From Rhizobium sp. C4 (lineage in GTDB: Bacteria > Pseudomonadota > Alphaproteobacteria > Rhizobiales > Rhizobiaceae), in NCBI RefSeq assembly GCF_021026315.1, contig NZ_JAJNCX010000008.1, forward strand, positions 124,001 to 188,000: a stretch of DNA of 64,000 nt, given 5' to 3'. A program made the translations under genes and the position numbers. Below, piece after piece: positions 45,389-54,833 of the stretch. Under the pieces are notes generated by a model, which was not told the DNA's origin, made no database searches, and worked only from the letters and a program-made list of their open reading frames with translations. The number at the start of each line of letters is the position of its first letter. Positions within the stretch are counted from its first letter, which is position 1.

Positions 45389-45558
45389 AAAGAACCTTTC
45401 CAGACTGGAAGCTCTCTTTTCACAAATTCGGCGACCACAAAAATCGCCGCTGCAAATTCTCCTTACATTTCAGTGGAATCCCGCTTTACCCCCAACTGGC
45501 ATGCGCTTTGCTAAGTTAGAGCTAAGGAAAAAATCCTGGCAATCAGGGGAGGAAGCCC
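45389..45558. other. hupF-hupG intergenic region
   Basis: The only sizeable gap inside the maturation genes. It contains a short palindrome TTCCAGACTGGAA just after hupF followed by CTCTTTT, a small hairpin CGGCGA/TCGCCG around 45429-45449, and a sigma-54 promoter at 45497-45512. This suggests partial termination after hupF and new initiation before hupG. Confidence 0.55.
45497..45512 (+). promoter_or_regulatory. sigma-54 promoter upstream of hupG
   Basis: TGGCATGCGCTTTGCT has GG at 45498-45499 and GC at 45510-45511 with 10 bp between. It matches the consensus TGGCAC-N5-TTGCW at all but one of the fixed positions, better than the hupS element. It lies 47 bp before the hupG ATG, giving a separate entry for hupGHIJK and the hyp genes. 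Confidence 0.75.
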
Positions 45559-46008
45559 ATGCCGTCAGCACTGGTCCGTGCGCTCAGCGAGCGCATGAAT
45601 TTGCCGTTACTGGACGAAACCAATATCGACGCCTTTCTCGCGCCCACGGCCGAAGAGGTCGATCACACGATCATCTTCTTCACCGGTGATCCGGCGCAGC
45701 GCAGCGAAACGAATGACGTTGCCGTCGTGCTGCCGGAAATTCTCCAGACATTTCAGGGCCGTCTGCGCGGCGGCGTGGTTCGGCGCGGACATGAGGACAA
45801 GCTGAAGGCGCGTTTCCATGTCGTCATCATGCCAAGCCTCGTCGTCACCCGCCGCAGCGATATCATGGGCATCATGCCGAAGGTGCGGGACTGGTCCGAA
45901 TATATGGACAATATCGGCGGCTGGCTGGAGCCGGGTGCCGAACCGATGAAGACGCCCGCGCCGCAGCGCGTGGAAATTACCCATGCAGGCGTGAGGATTG
46001 ACGCATGA
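45559..46008 (+). CDS. hupG: hydrogenase assembly chaperone, HyaE/HupG family
   Basis: A 149-residue thioredoxin-fold-like protein that helps HupS/HupL assembly and Tat export under oxygen. Motifs are HTIIFFTGDPAQRSETNDVAV and FHVVIMPSLVVTRRSDIMGI (read in parts). The thioredoxin CxxC is absent, as in the family, so it acts as a chaperone rather than a redox enzyme. It has a GGGAGGAAG ribosome site and overlaps hupH by 4 bp. Confidence 0.9.
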   Translation: MPSALVRALSERMNLPLLDETNIDAFLAPTAEEVDHTIIFFTGDPAQRSETNDVAVVLPEILQTFQGRLRGGVVRRGHEDKLKARFHVVIMPSLVVTRRSDIMGIMPKVRDWSEYMDNIGGWLEPGAEPMKTPAPQRVEITHAGVRIDA

Positions 46009-46853
46009 AGGCCGGATTCTGGGTCGCCCCCGAAGGCGAAGATAGCGCAATGACCGTCATGCCGATCGGCACCGAGGTTCCGGTTGCCGCGCGCAAGCTG
46101 AGTTTTCTGGCCACCGCCACGGCGGAAGAAATGATCCATCGCTGTCGTGACACGGCAGCTATCCTGCCGAAGATCGCCGATGCGCTTGAGCGGCAGAAGG
46201 AAGGCGCGCCGGGGCAGCTATACGATATCACCGATTACTCGGAAGATGACCGCCTGCTGATCACCGAGACGCTGGGCGAAGGCGAGGTGTCGGGTGTAGC
46301 GGTGCTGGCCAATGGTATTACAGCGCAGATCCAGGAAGCGCTGATGGCTGGCGTCTGGCGCATCCGCTTTACCGACGCCGCCGACCGGCTGGTGGCGGAT
46401 TATGTCGAGGTGGCCTCCATTCCGGCCGTTGTCGGCGAGGCCTGCGCAGCGCTTCCGTCAGAACTTGCTTACGGTCAACCGCCGGCGGGCGCCATGAATG
46501 TCATGCCGGTTCTGCATGAGATTTCCGGCAAGATGGCGTCGCATAAGCCCGGCGACGAGGCGCATACGATCACCTTCTCGCTGCTGCCGATGAGCCCGGA
46601 AGACATGGATTTCCTGCAGGAGACGCTGGGGGCAGGCCCGGTGCAGCTGACCTCGCGCGGCTATGGCACCTGTCGTGTGCTGGCGACCGGCGCGCGCAAT
46701 GTCTGGTCCGTGCAGTTCTATAACGCCATGGACACGATCATTCTCGACACGCTGGAAATCTGCACCATTCCCGCCGTGGCGATTGCGGCGGAAGAAGACT
46801 TCAAGGACAGCGCCGTGCGCATCCGCGAAATCGAGGAGGCCTATTTCAAATGA
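46005..46853 (+). CDS. hupH: hydrogenase expression protein, HyaF/HupH family
   Basis: A 282-residue cytoplasmic accessory protein of the HupH family, required for uptake-hydrogenase maturation, probably on the small subunit. Two similar halves can be seen: ITETLGEGEVSGVAV with VWRIRFTDA, and LQETLGAGPVQLTSRGYGTC with VWSVQFYNAMD, suggesting internal duplication. Starts and stops overlap neighbours as ATGA on both sides. Confidence 0.92.
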   Translation: MKAGFWVAPEGEDSAMTVMPIGTEVPVAARKLSFLATATAEEMIHRCRDTAAILPKIADALERQKEGAPGQLYDITDYSEDDRLLITETLGEGEVSGVAVLANGITAQIQEALMAGVWRIRFTDAADRLVADYVEVASIPAVVGEACAALPSELAYGQPPAGAMNVMPVLHEISGKMASHKPGDEAHTITFSLLPMSPEDMDFLQETLGAGPVQLTSRGYGTCRVLATGARNVWSVQFYNAMDTIILDTLEICTIPAVAIAAEEDFKDSAVRIREIEEAYFK

Positions 46854-47071
46854 GCGGCGGTTTCGAAAATTTCGGCAAGCGCGAAGAGGCCGGCATCGAC
46901 GGCAAGATGGAATGCGGCATCTGCTGGCATGTCTATGATCCGGCGGAAGGCGATCCCATCTGGCAGATCGAGCCGGGCACGGCCTTTGCCGACCTGCCGG
47001 AAGACTGGCGCTGTCCGAACTGCGATGCGCTCCAGTCGAAATTCATGGCGCTGGGTGCGGAGAACGCGTGA
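46850..47071 (+). CDS. hupI: rubredoxin-like protein
   Basis: A 73-residue rubredoxin holding one Fe by four Cys in [16 protein letters not shown] and WRCPNCDAL. It is thought to donate or protect electrons during small-subunit cluster assembly in air. It overlaps hupH by 4 bp and hupJ by 1 bp (TGATG). Confidence 0.95.
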   Translation: MSGGFENFGKREEAGIDGKMECGICWHVYDPAEGDPIWQIEPGTAFADLPEDWRCPNCDALQSKFMALGAENA

Positions 47072-47589
47072 TGTCAGCGGTTCCGGCAACGCAGGACGAT
47101 ATGGCGGCGAATATCGCCGCAGCGCTTGAAGAGCGCTATCGGCACATCGCGGCAACCGCGATGGCCGACGTGCCGATCTGCAATCCGGCGCTGAGCGTTG
47201 CCGCCACCGGCTTTCGCCCATGGGGCGGCCGCGCGGTCGGCGTGGTGACGACGCCCTGGTTCATGAACCTCATCGCGATGCCGCTTCCCGGCACCGAGAT
47301 GGAACCGGTTGCTGCCGGCAAGAGCGTCAGGCTGAACCTACCGGCGGGCGAAGTCGAATTCATTGTCGGCGAGCTGGATGGCGTCGGCCGCGTCGATTCC
47401 TGCTCGCTCTTCTCGCCCGTCTTCGAATTTGCCAGCATGGAAGAGGCAAACGAGGTCGCGGCCGAGATTGTCCGCACCTTCTTCGACGTCAAGGCACTGG
47501 AACCACCGCCACCACCGCCCGCAAGGCCCAGCCGTCGCGATCTCTTGCGCGGCAAGCTCGCCGCCCGACCCGAGGCGGTGGAGCCATGA
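47071..47589 (+). CDS. hupJ: hydrogenase assembly chaperone, HybE/HupJ family
   Basis: A 172-residue protein with the HybE signature [19 protein letters not shown] and the C-terminal [10 protein letters not shown]. HybE members bind hydrogenase precursors and guard against early Tat export. ATG 47071 is preferred to the GTG one codon earlier. A PPPPPPA linker (about 146-152) separates the core from the basic tail. Confidence 0.9.
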   Translation: MSAVPATQDDMAANIAAALEERYRHIAATAMADVPICNPALSVAATGFRPWGGRAVGVVTTPWFMNLIAMPLPGTEMEPVAAGKSVRLNLPAGEVEFIVGELDGVGRVDSCSLFSPVFEFASMEEANEVAAEIVRTFFDVKALEPPPPPPARPSRRDLLRGKLAARPEAVEP

Positions 47590-48698
47590 ACGCGCCGCTT
47601 GCCGCAGGTTCGGTCGCCATTTCCGTCAGCCTCGCGCGCGATGCCGTCTGCGCCGTCGAGGTGAAAAGCGCCCGCCCGCCAGCGCTGGCGCGTCTGTTCG
47701 AGGGGCGGGCCCCCTCGGAAGCGCCGCGACTGGCCGGGCAGATCTTCTCGCTCTGCGGCTTTGCCCAGACGACGGCCTCGCGGCTCGCGCTGGCGCAGGC
47801 GGAAGGCAAAAGCATGAGCCGTCAGGATCGCACCTTTGCTGCGGCGGGCTTGCTGGCGGAACGCATATTCGAGACGCTGCGCTCGCTGGTCATGCAATGG
47901 CCGGGCAAGCTCCCCGCCGCCGCCCAAGCCGCCGCCGGCACGCATCTGCGGGAAGCCTTGAAGGCCTCGCGCGCCATCGTCAGCATCGCTGAAAGCGGAT
48001 GGGAGAGCCCCCGCGCGCTGGCCGATGCACGCGACGCCCTGCGTCAGGCTGCGTCGGCGATTGGTGTGCCGCCAACGGGTGCGGAGCCGGCAAAGGGCAG
48101 CCTGCTGGAGGCGATTGCCCTTGATCTGCCGCGCGACGATGTGTTTCCGCGCCGCGCGGGCGAAGCGCTTGAGGCGGAAGACGATGTCGACGTTGTCGAC
48201 CTGCTTGTGAAAACCGAGACTTACGCCCAGCGCCCGTCGCTGCCCGGCCGGGTCGTGGAAACAGGGGCTTACAGCCGCTTTCATGACAGGCTGGCCGGCG
48301 ACACCGCCAAGGCGCTGCTTGCGCGCTTCAAGGCACGCCTTGCCGACATGTCCGTCTCGCTCCTTGATCTCGACGCCATCACAGAAGGCCGCGCCGTTGC
48401 GCTTGAGGCGCTGATGCGCGACGGTGTTGCCAGTGGCAACGGTTATGGGGCGGTCGAATGCGCGCGCGGACGGCTCTATCATGCAGCAAGCCTCGACGCG
48501 GACGGGCGGATCGCGCAATATCGCATCCTTGCGCCGACCGAATGGAATTTTCACCCCGCCGGGCCTTTCGTCGAAACGCTGCTTTCGTCCAGAATAGGCG
48601 CGGGAGACATGGCCCGCCTGCGCATTGCCAAGCTGGCCGCGCTCTTCGACCCCTGCGTCGCATTCGACATCACGTTGAAGGAGATCGCCCATGCATGA
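47586..48698 (+). CDS. hupK: hydrogenase accessory protein HupK
   Basis: A 370-residue protein distantly derived from the NiFe large subunit. It keeps a cut-down C-terminal [18 protein letters not shown] but lacks the CxxC pair at both ends, so it cannot hold a normal active site. In rhizobia HupK acts as a scaffold or cofactor carrier for HupL. ATG 47586 overlaps hupJ as ATGA; the frame is open further upstream without homology. It overlaps hypA by 8 bp. Confidence 0.9.
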   Translation: MNAPLAAGSVAISVSLARDAVCAVEVKSARPPALARLFEGRAPSEAPRLAGQIFSLCGFAQTTASRLALAQAEGKSMSRQDRTFAAAGLLAERIFETLRSLVMQWPGKLPAAAQAAAGTHLREALKASRAIVSIAESGWESPRALADARDALRQAASAIGVPPTGAEPAKGSLLEAIALDLPRDDVFPRRAGEALEAEDDVDVVDLLVKTETYAQRPSLPGRVVETGAYSRFHDRLAGDTAKALLARFKARLADMSVSLLDLDAITEGRAVALEALMRDGVASGNGYGAVECARGRLYHAASLDADGRIAQYRILAPTEWNFHPAGPFVETLLSSRIGAGDMARLRIAKLAALFDPCVAFDITLKEIAHA

Positions 48699-49032
48699 AA
48701 TGTCGCTGATGGAAAGCGTCGTGGAGATCGCCTGCGAAACCGCCGTGAGCCACGGCGCGAAGGGCATTCGCGTGATCCGGCTTGATGTCGGCCGTTTGAG
48801 CCATGTCGATCCGGACGCGCTGCTCTTCTGCTACGATGCGATCCGGCGCGGGAGCCTCGCCGAAGAGGCAGAGCTGGAAATCAACCGAATCGCCGGCGAG
48901 GGCTGGTGCCTCGATTGCGAAAAGACGGTGCCTTTGGAGGAGCGTTTCGGGGCCTGTCCCGAATGCGGTCGCTCGCGCGTCCAGATGACGGCGGGCGATG
49001 AATTGAAGATCAGGGATTTGGAGGTGATCTGA
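48691..49032 (+). CDS. hypA: nickel insertion protein HypA
   Basis: A 113-residue nickel metallochaperone that works with HypB to put Ni into hydrogenase. The N-terminal [11 protein letters not shown] provides the nickel-binding His2 and Glu3. Structural zinc is held by CLDCEKTV and [12 protein letters not shown] (about 73-97). It is translationally linked to hupK and hypB. Confidence 0.96.
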   Translation: MHEMSLMESVVEIACETAVSHGAKGIRVIRLDVGRLSHVDPDALLFCYDAIRRGSLAEEAELEINRIAGEGWCLDCEKTVPLEERFGACPECGRSRVQMTAGDELKIRDLEVI

Positions 49033-50027
49033 TGTGTACGGTATGCGGATGCGGGACCAATCCCGTGATTGACGACGGAACGGAAAAGGGTGAGATCGGT
49101 CATTCGCATGACCATGACCACCATCATTACGACCATGATCATGACCACGCGCATGGCCATTCCCACAGCCACGCGCACGGGCACAGCCATTCCCATTCGC
49201 ACGGGCATGGGGCGCATGATCACCATCACGACCATGGGCACGATCATGACCATCATCATGATCACCACGACCACGATCATGTTCAACACGAGGATGGCAC
49301 ATCTCACTATGGCAATGGCATTGCCGGCGTGCATGTGCCGGGCATGAGCCAGGAAAAGATCATCCAGGTCGAGCGCGACATTCTCTCCAAGAACGACCGG
49401 CTGGCCGCCGCCAATCGGTCTGTGCTGGAAGGGCGCGGCATTTTCACTCTCAATTTCGTCTCCAGTCCCGGTTCCGGCAAGACGACGCTGCTTGCCCGCA
49501 TGATCCGCGAGCTGAAGGACCGCATCGAGATCACCGTGATCGAGGGCGACCAGCAGACCTCCAATGATGCCATGCGCATCCGCGAGGCCGGCGCGCGCGC
49601 CGTGCAGATCAATACCGGCAAGGGCTGTCACCTCGACGCCCATATGGTCGGCCACGCCATCGAAACGCTCGATCCGGCCGCAAATTCGGTGCTCTTCATA
49701 GAAAATGTCGGCAATCTCGTCTGTCCCGCCGCCTTCGATCTTGGCGAGGCGCACAAGATCGCGGTGCTCTCCGTCACCGAAGGTGAGGACAAGCCGCTGA
49801 AATATCCGGACATGTTCGCCGCCGCCGATATCATGGTGCTGAACAAGTCGGACCTCTTGCCGCATCTCGATTTCAACACCGGGCTCTGCATTGCCAATGC
49901 GATGCGGGTCAATCCGAGGCTGCAGACCTTCATCGTTTCGGCCCGCACGGGCGAGGGGATGGAAGCGCTCTACGCCTGGCTCGAAGCCTCCGCCGCACGG
50001 CGCGCGACAGCCGCAAAGGTAGCGTAA
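49032..50027 (+). CDS. hypB: nickel-binding GTPase HypB with long histidine tract
   Basis: A 331-residue GTPase. It opens with the high-affinity metal motif [11 protein letters not shown]. Residues about 23-90 are a low-complexity tract with more than 30 His, mixed with Asp, Gly and Ser, typical of nickel-storing rhizobial HypB but especially long here. The G domain has [16 protein letters not shown] (Walker A, about 140-155), [21 protein letters not shown] with Cys and His for GTPase-site Ni/Zn, and [10 protein letters not shown]. It drives nickel transfer from HypA. Confidence 0.96.
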   Translation: MCTVCGCGTNPVIDDGTEKGEIGHSHDHDHHHYDHDHDHAHGHSHSHAHGHSHSHSHGHGAHDHHHDHGHDHDHHHDHHDHDHVQHEDGTSHYGNGIAGVHVPGMSQEKIIQVERDILSKNDRLAAANRSVLEGRGIFTLNFVSSPGSGKTTLLARMIRELKDRIEITVIEGDQQTSNDAMRIREAGARAVQINTGKGCHLDAHMVGHAIETLDPAANSVLFIENVGNLVCPAAFDLGEAHKIAVLSVTEGEDKPLKYPDMFAAADIMVLNKSDLLPHLDFNTGLCIANAMRVNPRLQTFIVSARTGEGMEALYAWLEASAARRATAAKVA

Positions 50028-50030
50028 GCG

Positions 50031-52310
50031 ATGCCGAACCGGGCCACCATTGCCGATGACACGGACGACCAGCGCCTGATCCGGCGCTTTCGTCTGCGTG
50101 TCAGGGGCGTGGTGCAGGGCGTGGGCTTCAGGCCGTTTGCCTTTGCGCTCGCCCGGCAGATGGGGCTTTCCGGCTTCGTGCTGAATGACAATGCCGGCGT
50201 GCTGATCGAGGTCGAGGGCAGGGGCGCGGATGGGTTCGCGCGCATGGTCGAGACCGCGCCGCCGCCGCTGGCACGCATCGATCTGATCGAGACGCAAGAG
50301 ATCAATCCAAGCGGCATGGCCGGTTTCGAAATCCGCGAAAGCGTCGCCGGCAAGAGCGCCACCCGCATCGGTGCGGATGCCGCGACCTGCCGGCAGTGTC
50401 TTGACGAGCTTTTCGATCCGGAAAGCCGCTTCTTTCACTATCCCTTCGTCAATTGCACCCATTGCGGTCCGCGCCTCACCATCACGCGGAGCCTGCCTTA
50501 TGATCGCGCACAGACCTCCATGGCGGGTTTCGCCCTGTGTGCTGCCTGTCGCGCCGACTATGAAAACCCGCTGAACCGCCGCTTTCATGCGGAGCCGGTT
50601 GCCTGTCCCGCCTGCGGACCGAAGCTCAGCCACGAGATCGATGACGTCGCGCGGGCGATCCGCGCCGGGAAAATTGTGGCGCTGAAGGGCATTGGCGGCT
50701 TTCATCTTCTCTGCGATGCGGAAAACCAGAGCGCGATTGCAAGGCTGAGGCAAAGCAAGGGGCGGGACGAAAAGCCATTCGCCGTCATGCTGCGGGATAT
50801 TGCTGCGGCGCAGGTCTTTGCCGATCTGACCGAGGCCGAAATCGCCCTTCTGGAGAGCCCGGCCCATCCGATCGTGTTGGCGACAAGTCGTGATCGCCTA
50901 CCCGAGGCTATTGCGCCGGGCCTGAAACGGCTTGGTGTCATGCTCGCCTACGCGCCCGTGCACCACCTGTTGCTGGCCGCGCTGGAGACGGCGGGCCGCG
51001 TCCCGGTTCTTGTCGCCACCAGCGCCAATCCCGGCGGCGAGCCGCTGGTTGCTTCCAACGAGGATGCGCTTCGCCGACTTGAGAAGATCGCCGATCTCAT
51101 CGTCACGCATGATCGCGATATCGTGGTCCGCGCCGATGACAGCGTCATGCAGATGATCGACGGTGCGCCGGCCTATCTCCGCCGCGCCCGCGGCTTCGTG
51201 CCGGACCCAGTCGATCTCGGTTCGGACGGACCGTCGATCATCGCGCTTGGCAGCGATCTGAAGAACACCGTCTGCGTGACGCGCGGGCGCGAGGCCTTTC
51301 TCTCGCAGCATATCGGCGGGCTCGACAATGTCGAGGCGATCCGGTTCCAACGCGAGACGGTCGCCCATCTCTGTTCCATCCTCGATATCGCGCCGGACAC
51401 TGCGGCCTGTGACCTGCATCCGGATTTCCGCTCTGTCCGGCTTGCCGAAACGCTCGGCCTGCCGCTGATCCGCGTGCAGCATCATGTCGCCCATATCGCC
51501 GCTGTGGTGGCCGAACATCGCTTAAACGGTCCGGTTCTGGGTCTGGCGCTCGACGGTCATGGCTATGGACCCGGCGGGGCGATCTGGGGCGGTGAGCGGA
51601 TCGCGCTTGACGGCTGCGACTGGACCCATACCGGAGGCCTAAAGCCTCTGCCGCTAGCCGGCGGCGACAAGGCCGCGCGCGAGCCTTGGCGCATGGGTGT
51701 CGGCGCGCTGCATCAGGCGGGCCGGGACGATCTGGCGCGCGCGGTTTTTTCCGGAGACCCGATGGCTGAAAAGCTCGTCTCCCTGTTTGGCCTCGGCATG
51801 CGCGTCGGCCTCACCTCCAGCATGGGCAGGCTCTTCGACGCGGCGGCTGCGATTGCGGGCGTGCGCCGTGTTCAGCGTTACGAGGGGCAGGCGGCGATGG
51901 AATTTGAAGCGCTGGTGACCGCGCCGGAGGTGCTGGAAGGCGGTTACAGGCTTGACGGCGGCCAGCTCGATTTCACGCCGCTTCTGGTCCATCTGGCCGA
52001 GCAGCGTGTGGCGGGATCGGCTGCTGCGAATCTCTTTCACGGCACCCTCATTGCCGGCCTTGCAGCATGGATTGCTCAGGCGCGGGCGGCTGGTGGTGTC
52101 ACCCGCGTGGCACTCTCCGGCGGCTGCATCATGAACCGCGTGCTGGCCGAAGGGCTTAGCGCGAGACTTCGCGCCGAGCAGTGCGAGGTCTTCCTGCCCC
52201 GTCAGGCGCCCGCCAATGATGGCGGCATCGCACTGGGACAAGTCGCCTTTGCCCGCCACGTCCTAGAAAACAACAAACAGCAGTCGGAGGAGATCGAGAC
52301 ATGTGCCTAG
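50031..52310 (+). CDS. hypF: carbamoyltransferase HypF
   Basis: A 759-residue enzyme that activates carbamoyl phosphate and moves the carbamoyl group to the HypE C-terminal Cys for cyanide synthesis. Domains in order: acylphosphatase (VRGVVQGVGFRPFAFAL, about 19-100), two zinc fingers (CRQCLDEL, NCTHCGPRL, CAACRADY, ACPACGPKL, about 115-195), YrdC-like (about 200-385) and Kae1-like C-terminal (HHVAHIAAVVAEH, LALDGHGYGPGG). It is full length. It overlaps hypC by 10 bp. Confidence 0.95.
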   Translation: MPNRATIADDTDDQRLIRRFRLRVRGVVQGVGFRPFAFALARQMGLSGFVLNDNAGVLIEVEGRGADGFARMVETAPPPLARIDLIETQEINPSGMAGFEIRESVAGKSATRIGADAATCRQCLDELFDPESRFFHYPFVNCTHCGPRLTITRSLPYDRAQTSMAGFALCAACRADYENPLNRRFHAEPVACPACGPKLSHEIDDVARAIRAGKIVALKGIGGFHLLCDAENQSAIARLRQSKGRDEKPFAVMLRDIAAAQVFADLTEAEIALLESPAHPIVLATSRDRLPEAIAPGLKRLGVMLAYAPVHHLLLAALETAGRVPVLVATSANPGGEPLVASNEDALRRLEKIADLIVTHDRDIVVRADDSVMQMIDGAPAYLRRARGFVPDPVDLGSDGPSIIALGSDLKNTVCVTRGREAFLSQHIGGLDNVEAIRFQRETVAHLCSILDIAPDTAACDLHPDFRSVRLAETLGLPLIRVQHHVAHIAAVVAEHRLNGPVLGLALDGHGYGPGGAIWGGERIALDGCDWTHTGGLKPLPLAGGDKAAREPWRMGVGALHQAGRDDLARAVFSGDPMAEKLVSLFGLGMRVGLTSSMGRLFDAAAAIAGVRRVQRYEGQAAMEFEALVTAPEVLEGGYRLDGGQLDFTPLLVHLAEQRVAGSAAANLFHGTLIAGLAAWIAQARAAGGVTRVALSGGCIMNRVLAEGLSARLRAEQCEVFLPRQAPANDGGIALGQVAFARHVLENNKQQSEEIETCA

Positions 52311-52528
52311 CCATTCCCGTCCAGGTGAAGGAAGTGCTGCCCGACAATATGGCGAAGGTGACGCTCGATGGTGTGTCGAAGATCGTCTCCACCGCGCTCG
52401 TCGATGACGTGCAGGTGGGCGACTATCTGGTGCTGCATGTCGGCTATGCGCTTGCCAAGATCGACCCGGAGGAGGCCGAGCGCACGCTGGAACTGATCCG
52501 TGAAGCCGCATTGGGAGAGGTGGCATGA
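52301..52528 (+). CDS. hypC: hydrogenase assembly chaperone HypC
   Basis: A 75-residue chaperone with the family start MCLAIPVQVKEV; its Cys2 holds the iron while HypD builds Fe(CN)2CO and delivers it to the large subunit. It is shorter than HupF at 45092. It lies between hypF and hypD with overlaps on both sides, so the three are translated together. Confidence 0.95.
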   Translation: MCLAIPVQVKEVLPDNMAKVTLDGVSKIVSTALVDDVQVGDYLVLHVGYALAKIDPEEAERTLELIREAALGEVA

Positions 52529-53682
52529 AATATATCGACGAATATCGCGACGGTCGGCTCGCCAAGGACATCGCCCGGCAGATTGCGGCCGAAGTCCGCC
52601 CCGATCTGACCTATCATTTCATGGAATTCTGCGGCGGCCACACGCATGCCATTTCCCGTTACGGGCTGGAGGACCTGTTGCCGGCAAATGTGCGGATGAT
52701 CCACGGGCCGGGCTGTCCCGTCTGCGTGCTGCCGATCGGCCGGCTGGATGCGGCGATTGCGCTCTCCATGCGCCCGGAAGTGACGCTCTGCACCTATGGC
52801 GACCTGATGCGCGTTCCGGGTTCCAACGGCTCGAGCCTGCTGAAGGCGAAGGCGGCAGGGGCCGATATCCGCATGGTCTATTCGACGCTCGATGCGCTGC
52901 GCATTGCCGAAGCCGAGCCGGAGCGCGAAGTGGTGTTCTTCGCCATCGGCTTCGAGACGACCACGCCGCCAACGGCGCTGGCGCTTCGCGCGGCGATCGA
53001 CAAGGGCCTCCAGAACTTTTCCATCTATTGCAACCATGTGCTGACGCCGGCGGCGATCCAGACCATTCTGGCAAGCCCGGAAGTGGCGAAGCTCGGCACG
53101 GTGAAGGTGGACGGTTTTGTCGGCCCCGCCCATGTTTCGACCGTCATCGGCACGGAGCCTTATGACGAATTCGCCGAGAATTTCCGCAAGCCCGTCGTCG
53201 TCGCCGGTTTCGAACCGCTGGATGTCATCCAGGCGATCCTCATGCTGGTGCGCCAGATCAACGACGGCCGTTATGTGGTGGAGAACCAGTATATCCGCGC
53301 TGTGAAGCCGGGCGGGAACCAGAAGGCGCAGGCGGAAGTCGCTGAGTTCTTCGAACAATGCGAAAGCTTCGAGTGGCGCGGGCTGGGCGAAGTGCCGCAA
53401 GGCGCGCTTAGGCTTCGCGAAGAATATAGCCGGTTTGACGCCGAAAAGCGCTTCGGCATGGTGACGCCGGCGGCCAAGGACAATCCGGCCTGCGATTGCG
53501 GCGCGATCCTGCGCGGCGTCAAGCGGCCGACCGATTGCAAGCTCTTCGGCACGGCCTGCACGCCGGATACGCCCATGGGCTCCTGCATGGTGTCGTCGGA
53601 AGGGGCTTGCGCTGCGCACTGGACCTATGGCCGCTTCCGCGAGCACGCGAAAACCAAGGAAACCGAGAGGAGCGTGGCATGA
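52525..53682 (+). CDS. hypD: hydrogenase formation protein HypD
   Basis: A 385-residue [4Fe-4S] protein on which, with HypC, CN and CO are attached to iron. Conserved motifs: EFCGGHTHAISRYG (about 33-46), GPGCPVCVLPIGRLD (about 64-78), FFAIGFETTTPPTA, and the cluster Cys in NPACDCGAILRG, TDCKLFGTACTPDTPMGSCM near the C-terminus. It overlaps hypC and hypE by 4 bp each. Confidence 0.96.
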   Translation: MKYIDEYRDGRLAKDIARQIAAEVRPDLTYHFMEFCGGHTHAISRYGLEDLLPANVRMIHGPGCPVCVLPIGRLDAAIALSMRPEVTLCTYGDLMRVPGSNGSSLLKAKAAGADIRMVYSTLDALRIAEAEPEREVVFFAIGFETTTPPTALALRAAIDKGLQNFSIYCNHVLTPAAIQTILASPEVAKLGTVKVDGFVGPAHVSTVIGTEPYDEFAENFRKPVVVAGFEPLDVIQAILMLVRQINDGRYVVENQYIRAVKPGGNQKAQAEVAEFFEQCESFEWRGLGEVPQGALRLREEYSRFDAEKRFGMVTPAAKDNPACDCGAILRGVKRPTDCKLFGTACTPDTPMGSCMVSSEGACAAHWTYGRFREHAKTKETERSVA

Positions 53683-54734
53683 ATGTCGCCGTTCTGAAGC
53701 CGACACGACGCAAGCTCGATCTCCGCAACGGCCGCGTCGATCTCTCCCATGGCGCGGGCGGCCGGGCCATGGGCCAGCTGATCGAGGATATATTCCACAC
53801 GGCCTTCGACAATGACTGGCTGCGCGCCGGCAATGACCAGTCGGCCTTTGCCGTGCCGGCGGGGCGCATGGTGATGACGACGGATGGCTATGTCGTCTCG
53901 CCGCTCTTCTTCCCCGGCGGCAATATCGGCTCGCTCGCCGTTCACGGCACGATCAACGATGTCGCCATGTCCGGTGCCAGGCCGCTCTATCTCTCGGCAA
54001 GCTTCATCATCGAAGAAGGCTTTCCGCTGGGCGATTTGGCGAAGATCGCCGACACGATGGGCGCGGCCTCGCGCGAGGCGGGCGTGCCAATCATCACCGG
54101 CGACACGAAGGTGGTCGAACGGGGCAAGGCCGATGGCGTCTTCATCTCGATGGCCGGGGTCGGCATCCTGCCTGATGGCATCGACATGCGCTCCAACGCC
54201 GCGCGGCCGGGCGATTGCGTCATCGTTTCGGGCTCGATCGGCGACCATGGCGTTGCCGTCATGTCGAAACGTGAGAACCTGGAGTTCGACACTGATATTC
54301 TCTCCGATTCCGCAGCGCTGCACACGCTGACGGCGGCGATGGTGGCCGTGGGCGGCGCATCGATCCGCCTGATGCGCGATCCAACGCGCGGCGGCATTGC
54401 CGCGACGCTGAACGAAATCGCCCATCAATCCTCCGTCGGCTTCCGGATCGACGAGGAAAAAATTCCTCTGAAGCCGGAAGTGGCGGCGGCCTGCGAGTTT
54501 CTGGGCCTCGATCCGCTCAATGTGGCCAACGAAGGCAAGCTTGTGGCGATCGTTTCGCCGGAGGCAGCCGACGCCGTGCTTACGGCAATGCTGGCCCATC
54601 CGCTGGGGCGGGAGGCGGCATTGATCGGTCATGTGGTCGAGGATCCCCATTGCTTCGTGCAGATGGAAACCTCCTTCGGTGGCGGGCGGATTGTCGATTG
54701 GCTGTCCGGCGAGCAATTGCCGCGCATATGCTGA
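53679..54734 (+). CDS. hypE: hydrogenase maturation factor HypE
   Basis: A 351-residue ATP-dependent dehydratase turning the carbamoyl group on its last Cys into thiocyanate for HypD. Motifs: LSHGAGGRAMGQLI, NDVAMSGARPLYLS, DTKVVERGKADG, RDPTRGGIAATLNEIA. The C-terminus is LPRIC, the invariant PRxC end with the reactive Cys as final residue. ATG 53679 overlaps the hypD stop; the frame is open upstream inside hypD. Confidence 0.96.
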   Translation: MNVAVLKPTRRKLDLRNGRVDLSHGAGGRAMGQLIEDIFHTAFDNDWLRAGNDQSAFAVPAGRMVMTTDGYVVSPLFFPGGNIGSLAVHGTINDVAMSGARPLYLSASFIIEEGFPLGDLAKIADTMGAASREAGVPIITGDTKVVERGKADGVFISMAGVGILPDGIDMRSNAARPGDCVIVSGSIGDHGVAVMSKRENLEFDTDILSDSAALHTLTAAMVAVGGASIRLMRDPTRGGIAATLNEIAHQSSVGFRIDEEKIPLKPEVAAACEFLGLDPLNVANEGKLVAIVSPEAADAVLTAMLAHPLGREAALIGHVVEDPHCFVQMETSFGGGRIVDWLSGEQLPRIC

Positions 54735-54833
54735 AAGGCTTAAGGAAGCGCTTGCCGGAAGGGTCAAGAGTTTCTACGGTTTCGATCAGGGGATGAGGCC
54801 GGACGAGCGAGATCCGGCGGGGAGCAGAATGAC

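Noticed and set aside
49100-49300. Short-period repeat considered as a CRISPR-like or tandem repeat
   Set aside because: It is the His/Asp/Gly-coding part of hypB, in frame throughout, with no fixed repeat unit or spacers.
48831-50867. 678-codon minus-strand open frame across hypA, hypB and hypF
   Set aside because: It includes a low-complexity Met/Val stretch that is simply the complement of the HypB histidine tract.
54735-54833. Short space between hypE and hupR checked for a hypX or small gene
   Set aside because: It is too short and shows no reading frame with homology.
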